A stretch of 64,000 bases of DNA from Pelagomonas calceolata (taxonomy: Eukaryota; Sar; Pelagophyceae; Pelagomonadales; Pelagomonadaceae). The DNA is taken from positions 1,984,001-2,048,000 of the forward strand of contig CAKKNE010000003.1 of assembly GCA_918797485.1 (NCBI GenBank). The letters are read 5' to 3'. A program made the position numbers and the translations under genes. The notes under the pieces are model-generated. The model saw nothing but the letters and a program-made list of their open reading frames with translations, had not been told where the DNA came from and ran no database searches. Of this stretch, positions 8,648 through 18,025 are shown piece after piece; positions within the stretch are counted from its first letter, which is position 1; the number at the start of each line of letters is the position of its first letter.

Positions 8648-9640
8648 ATGCCGCGCCGCCGCCAGAAGAAGGAGGGCAGCCCCGCGTCGCCGCCGCGCGG
8701 GCGGAGCCAGGCCCGCACCCCGGACTCGAGCCCGCGGCGCCGCGGCGCCGCCCCGAGCCCCAAGACGCGCGCGCTCGCGTTCCTCGCCACGCCGCCGCCG
8801 GTTTCAATGCCGCCTCGACCAGCTCTAGCATTGGCCTACGAGGACGCGGCGGCGCGCGAACTCGCCCTCGACGTGGCCTACGAGTCCGACGAAACGAGCG
8901 AGGACCCGCGTTTATTGCCAGCAATAGCCACAGAAATTGAAGCGTATGACGACCCAAAACAAATTTCGCCGGGCTACAGCACGTCGGAGGGCGAGGACGA
9001 AGCTTGTAGGCTGGGTTGCGGCGACCTGTCGCCTTATTCCACATCAGAGGACGAGGACCACGCGGCGCCCTTGCGGGGACGCGGCCCCCTGCCGTCCTAC
9101 CGGCCTTCCAAACTGACGCGGCGGTCGAAGGCGCTAGGCGCTCGAAGACGCGGCAAGACGGTCGCCTTCGCGTCCGAGCCCCTCTCCGTGGCGATCCTGA
9201 CGCCCGTGTCCGCGGTCAAGCCCCAGCGCGTCGCGTTCTCGCCCGTGGCGCCGGCCGAGGTCCTCGAGCTCTCTTCCGTAGAGGTGCTGCCGCCGCGGCG
9301 GTGGCGTCGCGGGCCTCTGTTTGTCTTGGCGGTCGTGCTCGGTGCGCTCTTCGCTAACGGCCTCAAGACGACGACGCCGGCCACGGTGAGCACAATGGTC
9401 CGGCCGCGACCGACACCACTTACGCGTTCACTTACGACGCCTCTCCGTCCCGCGGCAACGCGGCTCGCGCGGGTCCCGGTGGCGACGCCTTTTCCGGAGC
9501 CGGCGGCGGACGCTGTGCCCCTCGTCGTGCTGGCCGCGGCGACGGGCGCCGTCGCGGCGACGGGCGCGCCGCCCGCGGTCCGGCTCGTGGCCGCGGCGGC
9601 GCCGCGGGCTGCCCGCGTTTTGGTGACTGCGCTTCGTTGA
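8648..9640 (+). CDS. Hypothetical single-pass membrane protein
   Basis: 330 residues, no family recognised. The N-terminal half is hydrophilic: basic and proline-rich (residues 1-50), then a region with two related acidic motifs (GYSTSEGEDEA and PYSTSEDEDHA). A hydrophobic segment near 222-240 (PLFVLAVVLGALFANGL) is the only clear membrane span. The remainder is Ala/Pro/Thr-rich. With no signal peptide, the long N-terminus would be cytosolic. Third-position GC bias resembles the neighbours, which supports a real gene. Confidence 0.6.
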   Translation: MPRRRQKKEGSPASPPRGRSQARTPDSSPRRRGAAPSPKTRALAFLATPPPVSMPPRPALALAYEDAAARELALDVAYESDETSEDPRLLPAIATEIEAYDDPKQISPGYSTSEGEDEACRLGCGDLSPYSTSEDEDHAAPLRGRGPLPSYRPSKLTRRSKALGARRRGKTVAFASEPLSVAILTPVSAVKPQRVAFSPVAPAEVLELSSVEVLPPRRWRRGPLFVLAVVLGALFANGLKTTTPATVSTMVRPRPTPLTRSLTTPLRPAATRLARVPVATPFPEPAADAVPLVVLAAATGAVAATGAPPAVRLVAAAAPRAARVLVTALR

Positions 9641-9986
9641 TTATCCCCTGCGTACTTGGTAAGTCCTGATTGTCCACCTAGCACACGGGTTTCACCCAGC
9701 GGACAATGTACCAGTATGAGGGGGTATTGCCCCGGGGCGCGGCTTCCAAGGGCTCCCGCGTTAAGGAAATTCGGGCTAGCGGCCTGTAAGGCACTAGGGA
9801 TGCCAAGCAAATCGAAAGTGATCGATAAACGCAGCCCGTGAATCACGTTTGGGTGGATAGAGATCGGCGTGCATCCGTTCGCTGCGTGCACCGCTCAAAT
9901 CTAACAGCTCCCGCGTGCAGCAGTGCGTTGACCGCTCAAGGCTACGAGCTCGACACGCCGCGTGCAGCAATAAACAGCGCGAAGCA
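9641..9986. other. Spacer with palindrome copy, no gene
   Basis: 346 bases between two plus-strand genes. The only recognised element is the palindrome at 9775-9798. Confidence 0.55.
9775..9798 (+). promoter_or_regulatory. Hyphenated palindrome copy 4
   Basis: Arms GCTAGCGGC and GGCACTAGG around CTGTAA, 189 bases upstream of the ATG at 9987. Confidence 0.75.
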
Positions 9987-10712
9987 ATGGCAGCCCTCAC
10001 GGACGCCGCGGACGCCGCCTTCGAGGCCGCCGCCGAGGTGGCGCGCAGCCTCACGCCGTCGACGGACGACCGGTTAAGACTCTACGGCCTCTACAAGCAG
10101 GGCACCTGCGGCGCCGTGACGACGGGCCGGCCCTACGTCTGGGACGTCGCCGGCCGCGCGAAGTGGGACGCGTGGCACGGCCACGGCGACATGAAACGAG
10201 CGGACGCGCGGCGGCGCTACGTCTCGCTCGTGGCCGAGCTGGCCGATAACGGCAGCAATGACGGAGGCGACGCCGCCGAGGCGCAGGCGGCGCAGTCCAT
10301 CGCCGGCGCGCGCGTGTCGACGATGGCATGCGAGAGTAGTGGTGGTGGCGACGACGACGCGCCTCCGTTGGTCCGCCTCGCCGAACGCGGCGACGTCGCG
10401 GGCGTCCGCGCCGCCCTGAAAGGCGGCGCGGCCGTGGACGCCTGCGATGGAGATGGGCGGGCGGCGCTGCACTGGGCGGCGGATTGTGGTTCCGTCGAGT
10501 GCTGCCGCATTTTGTTAGAAGCGGGGGCGTGCGTCGATTTGAGGGATGGCGACGGCCTGACACCGCTGGCTTATGCTGTTATTTGTGACCGCGGCGATGT
10601 GGTTGATCTGTTGGTGGCCAATGGCGCGGACGCGGACATCGCCGACAACGACGGCGAGACGCCGCGGGCGAGCGCGTCTGATGAGGCGATGCGGCGGCGG
10701 CTCGAGAGGTAG
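9987..10712 (+). CDS. Acyl-CoA-binding protein with ankyrin repeats (ACBD6-like)
   Basis: 241 residues. Residues about 5-88 match the acyl-CoA-binding fold, with the diagnostic YGLYKQGTCG (Tyr and Lys contact the CoA) and the AGRAKWDAW helix. After a linker, three ankyrin repeats (about 125-240) follow, including GRAALHWAADCGSVECCRILLEAG and GLTPLAYAV. The order ACB then ANK is that of animal ACBD6 and plant ACBP1/2, which bind long-chain acyl-CoAs and partner proteins. The protein has no targeting signal, so a cytosolic location is likely. The start at 9987 places the ACB helix at the usual distance from the N-terminus. Confidence 0.92.
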   Translation: MAALTDAADAAFEAAAEVARSLTPSTDDRLRLYGLYKQGTCGAVTTGRPYVWDVAGRAKWDAWHGHGDMKRADARRRYVSLVAELADNGSNDGGDAAEAQAAQSIAGARVSTMACESSGGGDDDAPPLVRLAERGDVAGVRAALKGGAAVDACDGDGRAALHWAADCGSVECCRILLEAGACVDLRDGDGLTPLAYAVICDRGDVVDLLVANGADADIADNDGETPRASASDEAMRRRLER

Positions 10713-10829
10713 TGTAGTAGAGTAAAACTGTTGGTAATGAATGAATGGAAGTGCGAAAGATTACTCGGGAGGGCCCGGCTAATGAAATTGAAAGGTCGAA
10801 TGCCAGTGCGTAAAAAAAAGGGCGCGCAG

Positions 10830-12761
10830 CTAGCGCTCTATTTCCTCCTCCGAGGGAGCCTGAGGAACGGTCTGTTCCGTCGATGCAGGTCGCGCAATAA
10901 AACCGCAGCGCATGGTGGGATGACCGTGCCAAAGCGTCGGTTCCACGCGGATGTAACGCGCGACCACCGGCTCATCGAAGTACAAAACGTGGTGCGTGTC
11001 GTCGTTATTTTTGGATCCAACCACGTCCATGCGCGAGGGTTGCGCCTTTTCCCACTGGCTGTAGTTGGAGCGTTTGTAGCTCACCGAAAGCTGCGTCACT
11101 CGCTCCGCCCCGTAGGACCGAGAATTGCAGCCTTGGACGATGATCCCAGCGACGATCCAACAGTTGACACCCGAGCCATTCTTCAAATCGATTTGTATCC
11201 AATCGCAACCCGTGGGCCACGCCGAAGCCCAGGCATCGGGACTGTCGAGCATGCTCTTGTTCAGCGGACAGAGACAAAAAAGAAGACATGCCCACTCCGT
11301 GGCGCATGGACAGCAGGGGCAGAACGGCAAGCACCCGCCGCAATCTGACCACACCGAGGAGTAGCGACGGGCGCTCTCGGGGGGATTGAGACGCTCGTAT
11401 ACACCACCGATCCGTAGGTGCGGCGCGGCACGCGGTGCGATCGTACCATCTGCCTGCAGGACGAAGTCAAAACGGACAGAGTACGCGCGAGCCGGTCCCG
11501 CGTGGCATGCCGTGCGCTTCTCATCAATTGGCGGGCGGTCCTTGATGAGGATCGCCGCGTATGACTCTCTGTAGCCGAGGCTTGCGAGCTCCTGGGTCCC
11601 GAAGGCGTCGGCCATGGTCGTCTTCAGTGCCGTAGTCAGTCTCTGTGTACCTTCATCTTTCCCCGCGACGAGCACGAGAGTGCCTCGCGCTAGGCCCTTG
11701 ACGTAGGTTTTCATATCGTCGGGCGCCTCTTCGTCGTCCCACAAGTCGAAGTGTCGCGTCTCGACGATTTTGCCGTCCGCCTCGAGGACAAGGAAGTTGA
11801 AGCCACGGTGGGGCTTGTACTCGACCACCGTCGAATCGATCTTAAAGGAGCACGAGTTGCCATCGAACCGCCCTGCGCTCGTCACCGCGATGACGCACGA
11901 CGGTTGCGCGCGTTGTTCGAATTCGAGTTTCCAGTTCTCTCCCGCCCCGGTGAGCAGGAGCGGTGCACCTTCGCACAGCTTCCGATGAGGCGCGACGTGG
12001 AGGAGCAGCTCGCCAAGTTTTGGACTGTCCCACAAGACGCACGACCCGTGAAGACGAACGTCGATGGGTTGCACGCCAACGCCCACATTGATAAAGTCCA
12101 CGTCAGAATTTCCTAGCTGCTGGTCCGGAAATAAGAGACCGACGTTGAGGCCGCCGGCCGTCAGCGGCGCGCTGCCTCCGTCGCGCAGGGTCGCGGCGTG
12201 GGAAAAGCGGAGCGCGTGCTCGGGCCGGACCAGCGTGAGGAGTTTTATCCCGAAGGCACCTACTCCGGCACGGACAACCGCCGTGTCAGACGACGTGACA
12301 AGTGCGTTGGTTCCCTGCTCCAAATCCGGCTCCTCGGGCTCCGCCGGGACCTCGCAGCCAGTGGGCTGTTCCCCCTCGCCCTCGAATTCGGGCAGCACCT
12401 CGCCGGCCGCGACGGGCCGTGTCTCTCCCGTCGTAAAACTTAATCGTCTCCCGTCCGGGTCGTGCACGCGCGAGGTCAGGAGCTTGGTGACCTGCCGGCC
12501 GTTCATGCGGCTCACGTCCTCTCCATCGATGCTGACGAGCGTCCAGCCCACCTGCACCTTGTTCAGTAAAGGCGAAGTGTCCTTGATGCGTGAAAGCACA
12601 GTGCTCTCTCGCTCGAAACACAGTCCTAGCGAGCCCTCCGGCGCATGGACCTCCTTGGTCTCCGGCTCAGCCGGCGCCCGCCAGGAGGACAGTCTGGACA
12701 GCAGTGAGGGGCGCGCCGCAGCCGGCGTCTCGCCCTCCGGCATCAATTCGCCCTCGTACAT
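10830..12761 (-). CDS. PDZ - ILEI/FAM3-like - discoidin (F5/8 type C) fusion protein
   Basis: 643 residues from the ATG before YEGELMPEG. Domains in order: a PDZ-like domain (about 40-95; GSLGLCFERES, VGWTLVSIDGEDV); a long unclassified middle; an ILEI-like domain (roughly 318-415; GFNFLVLEADGKIVETRHFD, GTLVLVAGKDEGTQ, ELASLGYRESYAAI), the fold of FAM3/POMGNT1 stem domains; a Cys-rich strip of the PLAC8 type (CGGCLPFCPCCPC, about 480); and a C-terminal discoidin-like domain (about 505-625; DWIQIDLKNGSG, VTQLSVSYKRS, ARYIRVEPTLWHGHP). The last two modules usually bind glycans. No signal peptide is visible, which is odd for ILEI and discoidin modules. Confidence 0.8.
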   Translation of the reverse strand: MYEGELMPEGETPAAARPSLLSRLSSWRAPAEPETKEVHAPEGSLGLCFERESTVLSRIKDTSPLLNKVQVGWTLVSIDGEDVSRMNGRQVTKLLTSRVHDPDGRRLSFTTGETRPVAAGEVLPEFEGEGEQPTGCEVPAEPEEPDLEQGTNALVTSSDTAVVRAGVGAFGIKLLTLVRPEHALRFSHAATLRDGGSAPLTAGGLNVGLLFPDQQLGNSDVDFINVGVGVQPIDVRLHGSCVLWDSPKLGELLLHVAPHRKLCEGAPLLLTGAGENWKLEFEQRAQPSCVIAVTSAGRFDGNSCSFKIDSTVVEYKPHRGFNFLVLEADGKIVETRHFDLWDDEEAPDDMKTYVKGLARGTLVLVAGKDEGTQRLTTALKTTMADAFGTQELASLGYRESYAAILIKDRPPIDEKRTACHAGPARAYSVRFDFVLQADGTIAPRAAPHLRIGGVYERLNPPESARRYSSVWSDCGGCLPFCPCCPCATEWACLLFCLCPLNKSMLDSPDAWASAWPTGCDWIQIDLKNGSGVNCWIVAGIIVQGCNSRSYGAERVTQLSVSYKRSNYSQWEKAQPSRMDVVGSKNNDDTHHVLYFDEPVVARYIRVEPTLWHGHPTMRCGFIARPASTEQTVPQAPSEEEIER

Positions 12762-12910
12762 TATTTTAGTTGCTGCAAGAGAGTTGTGCAGCCCGCATGG
12801 GCAGCCCGATCTGCCGCGATGCTCTGGCAATCCGCAGAGCGGCGTACGGGTCGGCGTCGTGCGCGACGGACCGCACCGCTCGCGCCAGTGCAGATATTAA
12901 TACTTAGAAA

Positions 12911-14890
12911 CTAGTTCCGCCGCCGCGCAAGAAGAAGACCGACAACGACGAGCGCCGCGCCCGCGACCACGAGGCGCAAATCAACACCCGACGCGCCCAG
13001 GTCCACGCCCAAGTCCGACGCGACCATCTTGCGACAGATCGGGTGGTAGAAGTCCGCGTTCTCGACGAAGGTGGAAATAGCCGTCTCCTTCGCATTTGCA
13101 CACGGCGAGTCCCGGAGCGCGCGATACAAGGGTCGCACGAACTTCATGCGCCCCTGGCAGGTCACGAAGTCCAATGCTAGGGAGACGCCTCTCGCGGCCC
13201 CCGCGCTCAATAGCAGCTTGCACCATCTGCTCCTAATCTCAGCGTTCGCGTCCGTGGTGAACGAGTAGGCGTCGTCGATCGCATCTAACACTTGTAGGGA
13301 CACGGCCGACTGCGTGCGGCCGTCGTCGCCGCCCGCGCCTAGAGCATCTAGGAACGCGACCTTCTCGTCCGTCGTCCAGCCTTCCAGAGTCGTGAAGTCG
13401 CCACAACCATTTTTGAGCCACTGCCTCGCCAATGAAACGGCCTTCTCTCCTAAAGATTCGTTCAAAGCCAAAGCCTGGGGAAGATCACCGGGGGCGTGGA
13501 ACCACTGGCACCAGTCGATGGTCGAGACGGCTCCGAGTTCTCGCTGCACGAACGCGCGGAACTGCGCCGTCGTCACGGTCGTGAACCGGAACTCGCGGAT
13601 GTAGGCCTTGACGAAGGTCGAGAACTTCTCTTCTCCCACAGTACGTTCTAGGAGGTGGATCAGGGTACTTCCTTTCTCATATGGCACTAGCGAAAACGCG
13701 TCGTCCGGGTCAACACCCTCGATCGGTGGCACTAATGCAGTCAGCGCCCCTTGGCCGATCTCCGTGAAGTGCTTCACTGCACCACTTAGATTGCGTTGCG
13801 ACGTCGCCAGGTCGAAATCTTCCAAGAGCCTTCCTTTACCAGACGTGCGAGCTTTGATCTTGCGCTCCAACCACCTCGTCCAGCCCTCATTGAGCCAGAA
13901 ATGCTCCCACGTCGCGTTCGTCACCAAGTTGCCCGTCCAGGAGTGGGCGATCTCGTGCGCGACGACTCCCGCCAAAGAGCGATCACCCGCCAGTAGCGTA
14001 GGAGTGACAAAGGTCAAGCAGGGGTTCTCCATGCCGCCGTAGGGGAAGGACGGCGCCAGACACACCAGATCGTAGCGCTTCCAGACGTAGTCCTGGCCCG
14101 TGATGTCCTCTGCCGCTCGCAGGAACTGCTCGGTCTCGGAGAACTCGTGCAAGGCTTTATCCACAACAGAGGGCTCGGACCAGACTCTACAGCGCTCCGA
14201 GATGTCTCGCGCTTCCAAGTCGGCGACGACGATCGCGATGAGATAGGACGACGTCGGGACGGGCTGTTTCCAGAACCATCTCCTATATCCATCTTCGACG
14301 GGAGGGCACTTCTTGTGGATGAAGGGGAGCGACTCGGCTTGGAGACCGGACATGAGAGCCGTGGCCCATTGCGGCGCGTCGACGACCGCGTCCCAGGACA
14401 TCTTCGCGCCAGGCGCGTCCTGGCACGGGAGCAACGCGCGCGCATGAATCGCCTGGGACTGCGTGAAGAGGTAGGGTCGTTTTTTCCCGGCGGTCTGCGC
14501 TGGGCTTAACCACTGCGCGGCCGAGCACTCTGGAGCGGTCGAGTATTCGAACCGCACTTGGCACGTCTTTTTTGCCGGTGGGAGGGGCACGGCCGCGCTC
14601 ACACCAAAGATGGCGTGGGGCTTGCCTAGTAACACTTCCGCTTCCACATTATCTACATACGCCCGGTGGATGGTCAGGCCCGAATGCGTGTCCACCACGA
14701 ACGTCGACGCGTTGCTTTTATTTGTGACGTCGTACGTGACAGCGCCTGTTAGCACCTCATTGTCAAAGTCGACGCGCCACTCGATCGAGGCGTGCGTCGC
14801 CTGCGCGTCGCGCCAGTTGGACTGGGTGCTCTTCTCGTCCGTGCTCGCTTCTCGCGCGAGCTGGGCCGGCGTCGGCTGCTGGAAGGGCAT
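12911..14890 (-). CDS. M1 zinc aminopeptidase, leukotriene A4 hydrolase-like, with C-terminal membrane anchor
   Basis: 659 residues. The beta-saddle domain is followed by the M1 catalytic core. YGGMENPCLTF is the exopeptidase GxMEN loop. VVAHEIAHSWTGN is the HExxH zinc site, and the third ligand Glu lies in HFWLNEGWT eighteen residues on. The C-terminal helical domain (PGDLPQALALNESLG... CQGRMKFVRPLYRALRDSP) is the LTA4H/aminopeptidase B type. Unusually, the last 25 residues (LVVAGAALVVVGLLLARRRN) form a transmembrane helix with a basic tail, as in tail-anchored proteins. It probably trims N-terminal residues; epoxide hydrolase activity cannot be inferred. It diverges from the coiled-coil gene at 15243. 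Confidence 0.92.
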   Translation of the reverse strand: MPFQQPTPAQLAREASTDEKSTQSNWRDAQATHASIEWRVDFDNEVLTGAVTYDVTNKSNASTFVVDTHSGLTIHRAYVDNVEAEVLLGKPHAIFGVSAAVPLPPAKKTCQVRFEYSTAPECSAAQWLSPAQTAGKKRPYLFTQSQAIHARALLPCQDAPGAKMSWDAVVDAPQWATALMSGLQAESLPFIHKKCPPVEDGYRRWFWKQPVPTSSYLIAIVVADLEARDISERCRVWSEPSVVDKALHEFSETEQFLRAAEDITGQDYVWKRYDLVCLAPSFPYGGMENPCLTFVTPTLLAGDRSLAGVVAHEIAHSWTGNLVTNATWEHFWLNEGWTRWLERKIKARTSGKGRLLEDFDLATSQRNLSGAVKHFTEIGQGALTALVPPIEGVDPDDAFSLVPYEKGSTLIHLLERTVGEEKFSTFVKAYIREFRFTTVTTAQFRAFVQRELGAVSTIDWCQWFHAPGDLPQALALNESLGEKAVSLARQWLKNGCGDFTTLEGWTTDEKVAFLDALGAGGDDGRTQSAVSLQVLDAIDDAYSFTTDANAEIRSRWCKLLLSAGAARGVSLALDFVTCQGRMKFVRPLYRALRDSPCANAKETAISTFVENADFYHPICRKMVASDLGVDLGASGVDLRLVVAGAALVVVGLLLARRRN

Positions 14891-14978
14891 GGCTGGAAGC
14901 TGCGCGCAGTCGTGCGACGTGCTGCGCGACGTTGTGCACGCGTCTGACGTGCTACGCTTGCCTGCTGCGGCGGAAGGC

Positions 14979-15002
14979 GCTAGCGTCCTGTAAGGCACTA
15001 GC
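14979..15002 (+). promoter_or_regulatory. Hyphenated palindrome copy 5
   Basis: Arms GCTAGCGTC and GGCACTAGC around CTGTAA, followed by AAG. It lies 89 bases upstream of the minus-strand ATG at 14890, inside a divergent spacer. Confidence 0.82.
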
Positions 15003-15242
15003 AAGCCCCGCCCGGGCGCTTTTTGACGACGTGAGCGCTAAAAGGAGCCATCACTGTTCTAAATCAGCTCATTGGATAGTGGCAGCCGCTCACGCCTGCT
15101 GAAAATCGTATCTCTTCGCGTGCGGCAAGGCGTGCTCTCCGGTTGGAGCCACTTTCAAATCTAGCTCGTCCGAGAGCGGTCCCCTGACGCCGTCCACGCG
15201 TAATAACGCTGTCAAGACGTAGCCCACGGATCAAAGAAACGA

Positions 15243-15785
15243 ATGGCCGCCCTCGCCAAGGTCGTCGCGGCCTCGCGCGCCGAGCCGCCGCCGCCGCCGT
15301 CCCCCAAGGGCGGCACGCTCGCCGACCTGAGCGCGACGGAGAAGCGCCGCGTGGCGAAGCTCGTCCAGCAGCTCCTGGCCGTGGAAAAGGCCCACCAGGG
15401 CGCGCAGGCGCGGTGGCGCGCGACGCAGGCGGACCTCGAGCGCCGCGCCGCCGCGGCCGAGGCCGAGCTTTCGAGGGCGCGCGAGGCGCTCGAGCGCGCG
15501 GAGCCCATCCGCAGGGACCTCGAGGAGGCGCGCCGCAGCCGCCAGGCCGAGACGGCGCGCGCGGACGCCGCGGACGCGCGGAACGCGGTGCTCGCGGCGG
15601 ACAACGACGAGCTGCGGGCCGAGACGCGCAGCTGCCAGGAGAAGCTCCTCCAGGCGCTCTCGCTCCTCGAGGAGTACCAGGAGGAGATGACGGACATGAG
15701 CTCCCGGAAAAGGACCGGCCTGCCGTCGCGCGTCGACGCGCTCTCGAAGCCGCGGACGCCTCCAATCTCACCTTCTAGGCGGTAG
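15243..15785 (+). CDS. Coiled-coil protein of unknown function
   Basis: 180 residues. A short Pro-rich head is followed by LSATEKRRVAKLVQQLLAVE and a continuous coiled coil (about 30-155) rich in Ala, Glu and Arg heptads. It ends in a Ser/Pro-rich basic tail. There is no enzymatic motif and no targeting signal. No specific family is recognised; cytoskeletal or centrosomal coiled-coil proteins are one possibility. It converges with the gene at 15817. Confidence 0.6.
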   Translation: MAALAKVVAASRAEPPPPPSPKGGTLADLSATEKRRVAKLVQQLLAVEKAHQGAQARWRATQADLERRAAAAEAELSRAREALERAEPIRRDLEEARRSRQAETARADAADARNAVLAADNDELRAETRSCQEKLLQALSLLEEYQEEMTDMSSRKRTGLPSRVDALSKPRTPPISPSRR

Positions 15786-15816
15786 TAAAGACAGAACTCT
15801 ATGTACACGGAGGGGA

Positions 15817-16314
15817 CTAGACTACGTAGCCCGGCGCGCCGTACGTGGGATAGATCGGCTCCACGTACACGACTCTGCCGCGCCGCCGGCGGCCACCGCA
15901 GCAACAGCCGCCGTCGTCATCGTAGTATGAGTCATGGCGCTCGTGACGGTAATTGTGGCGCTCGCGCCGCGGCCGACAGCAGACGAGGCAGATCAGCGTC
16001 TCCCAGAGCGACGGCGCTCGCCCTTCGCAGGTGTTGCAGCACGTGAGGAGGAGGCAATAGTTCCACGCCGACCCCGAGCCCATGAGCAGGAGAATGCCGA
16101 GCAACACGAGCCACTGATTGTCTACTACCGTCTCGGCGAAATCATCCGTGTGAAGAACGCGGCGGTCGTCGACGACGGAGCCACCGCGCAGATGCCGCTT
16201 CGTTTGTGTGACCTCAGATCCTCGTTGGAGGGTTCGCCGCGGTCCCTTATCTTGGCTAAATGGCAACTCCGAAGCGATCACTGCTGATAAGCATAGCAAT
16301 GGCCTCACAACCAT
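15817..16314 (-). CDS. Small membrane protein with Cys- and Tyr-rich tail
   Basis: 165 residues. A signal peptide (about 1-15) precedes a hydrophilic lumenal/extracellular part. One transmembrane helix (about 68-90; WLVLLGILLLMGSGSAWNYC) is followed by clustered cysteines (LLLTCCNTC, LICLVCC, GGCCCGG) that could be palmitoylated. A basic stretch and a tail of YVEPIYPTYGAPGY complete the protein. The topology suggests a type I protein with an acylated cytosolic tail. Family not recognised. Confidence 0.6.
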   Translation of the reverse strand: MVVRPLLCLSAVIASELPFSQDKGPRRTLQRGSEVTQTKRHLRGGSVVDDRRVLHTDDFAETVVDNQWLVLLGILLLMGSGSAWNYCLLLTCCNTCEGRAPSLWETLICLVCCRPRRERHNYRHERHDSYYDDDGGCCCGGRRRRGRVVYVEPIYPTYGAPGYVV

Positions 16315-16546
16315 TGGTGTAAAATTGACCAGTCTGGCGTTCTAGTTCGTCTGCTGGCGGTGCGGCATTTATTTTTGTTTGACAAATATGTCCAAAACGC
16401 CACCGCTTAGAAGAAAAGCCGACAAAAGCTGCTGTGTCTGCGTGAAAAACCCGTGGCATAGAGGGGTGGACTAGCGCTAAGTAGCTATCGACGTAGTAGA
16501 ACAACGCGAGCCCAGGAGGCTCGGGGCTCAATCGCCAATCTAGTAA

Positions 16547-18025
16547 TCACAAAATATTATCGACGACCGGCTCGCCGCCGACAGGTAACGTCAGCTCCGG
16601 CTCGGGCAGACCGGGGTCGATCGGCGCCAGCACCTCGTCGACGATCCCAGACAGCTTCTGCTCCAGTATCGCGTCCGTGGCGTTCGTGTCCGTGGCGTTC
16701 TCCGACGGTGCCCCGTCGAGCCGTCGCGGGCGCCGGGGCTTGCCGAGGCGTTCCTCGAGCTTCCGAATTGTCGCGTCGTCGCGCCGCCCGCGCCGCGGCG
16801 GCGGCTTGGGCTCGCCCTTCGTCCGTCGAGGCGGAGGCGGCCGCGGGTTCGCGGGCGCCGCGCGCCCGTCGACGGCGTCCTCCTCCCAGTCGCCGAGGTC
16901 CGGTACGTACGGGTCCTCGTCGTCGTGATGGTCGTCCGCGTACCGCAACGTGGGGTCCAGCGGCGCGGCGATGGCGTCCTCGAGGGGGTCCTCGAAGGCC
17001 GCCATCGCGTCGTCGACGGCGTCCGCCACCGACGGCGCGACGAGCTCGTCCAAGGCTTCGTCGATGCTCTCGCCGAGAGCGATGGCGTCGTTCTTGGCCT
17101 GCGTCGCCTCGACGACGTCGTCCATGCCGTCGATGACTTTTGCCGCCTCCTCCGCGGCGCGCTCGGCGCTCCGTGCTAATAACCGCGCCTCGCGCTCGCC
17201 CGCCGCGTCCTGCCAGCCCAAAACCGCGTCCAGCAACGCCTCCTCCCTAACGCGCCGCTGCGCCGCCGCCGCCGCCTCCGCCTCGACGCGCTTCTCGATC
17301 GCCATAACGCGCTCCCGCTCCTGCTTCGTCGCCTCGGCGTCCGCCTTGGCCAATTCATTCCAGTACTCGCGCTCCTCCTGGGCTCTCAACGCAGCAGCAT
17401 GCATCTCCCGGATCTCATCTTCGCGCTTCAAAATAGAATCCCGCTCCGTCTCCGCCTCGACCTCTTCCAAGAGATCCAGCCCGTCCACGACGGGCTGCAG
17501 CATCTCAGGCTCGAGCACCGGCCGGTAGTCTTCGCCCTGGCCGATCTTGACTTTTGTTTCCTGCAACTCTGCATCCACGATGGAACCCCAGTCCGGCTCT
17601 TCAAAACAATCCATGCCCCGAAAACACGTTTCGTGGTTGCGGTCGCGCTCGTGGTAGTAGGCGTGCGTGCCCACGTTATTGAGCTCGCCCGACGCGTGCA
17701 TGGCCCTCAGGTCGTTCGTATAAACATGACCGAAGGGCATCTCCGGACAACCCCCCAAACACCCGTCCTCGCCCGAGCCCCGCTCGACGTCCCGGCCCCT
17801 TCTTTTAGATATCGTGTGGCAGTCCTCGCGCGTGAACGGTATAATATTCTCCTCGGGGTCGTAGGGGCACGCCTTCTGGCACTCGCGGATCGCGACCGTC
17901 TCCTCCCAGGTCCGCACGTCGCAGTCCGTGAGCATCTCGCAGCGCTCGCGGCACGACAACAGGTCGGGGTCGTAGTCCGGCGGCGCGACGATGGCTGCCG
18001 CTAGGGGGAGCAGCCAGGCGCGCAT
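16547..18025 (-). CDS. Secreted Cys-rich / coiled-coil protein, unknown
   Basis: 492 residues. After the signal peptide (1-14) comes a Cys-rich region (about 20-145; SCRERCEMLTDCD, CQKACPYD, CLGGCPEMPFGHVY, ETCFRGMDCF). A charged alpha-helical segment (about 180-330) is rich in Glu/Ala/Arg and likely coiled-coil. An acidic, then proline-rich basic region ends the protein, with NATDTNATD sites for N-glycosylation. Clade-specific secreted scaffold or wall proteins look like this, but no family is recognised. Confidence 0.6.
   Translation of the reverse strand: MRAWLLPLAAAIVAPPDYDPDLLSCRERCEMLTDCDVRTWEETVAIRECQKACPYDPEENIIPFTREDCHTISKRRGRDVERGSGEDGCLGGCPEMPFGHVYTNDLRAMHASGELNNVGTHAYYHERDRNHETCFRGMDCFEEPDWGSIVDAELQETKVKIGQGEDYRPVLEPEMLQPVVDGLDLLEEVEAETERDSILKREDEIREMHAAALRAQEEREYWNELAKADAEATKQERERVMAIEKRVEAEAAAAAQRRVREEALLDAVLGWQDAAGEREARLLARSAERAAEEAAKVIDGMDDVVEATQAKNDAIALGESIDEALDELVAPSVADAVDDAMAAFEDPLEDAIAAPLDPTLRYADDHHDDEDPYVPDLGDWEEDAVDGRAAPANPRPPPPRRTKGEPKPPPRRGRRDDATIRKLEERLGKPRRPRRLDGAPSENATDTNATDAILEQKLSGIVDEVLAPIDPGLPEPELTLPVGGEPVVDNIL

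Noticed and set aside
8220-8828. 202-codon plus-strand frame across the tandem repeat
   Set aside because: It runs through the repeat and overlaps the start of the gene at 8648 in another frame; Arg/Ala-rich with no domain.
16256-16531. 91-codon minus-strand frame upstream of the small membrane protein
   Set aside because: It overlaps the better gene at 15817-16314 and has no signal or domain; probably 5' flanking sequence.
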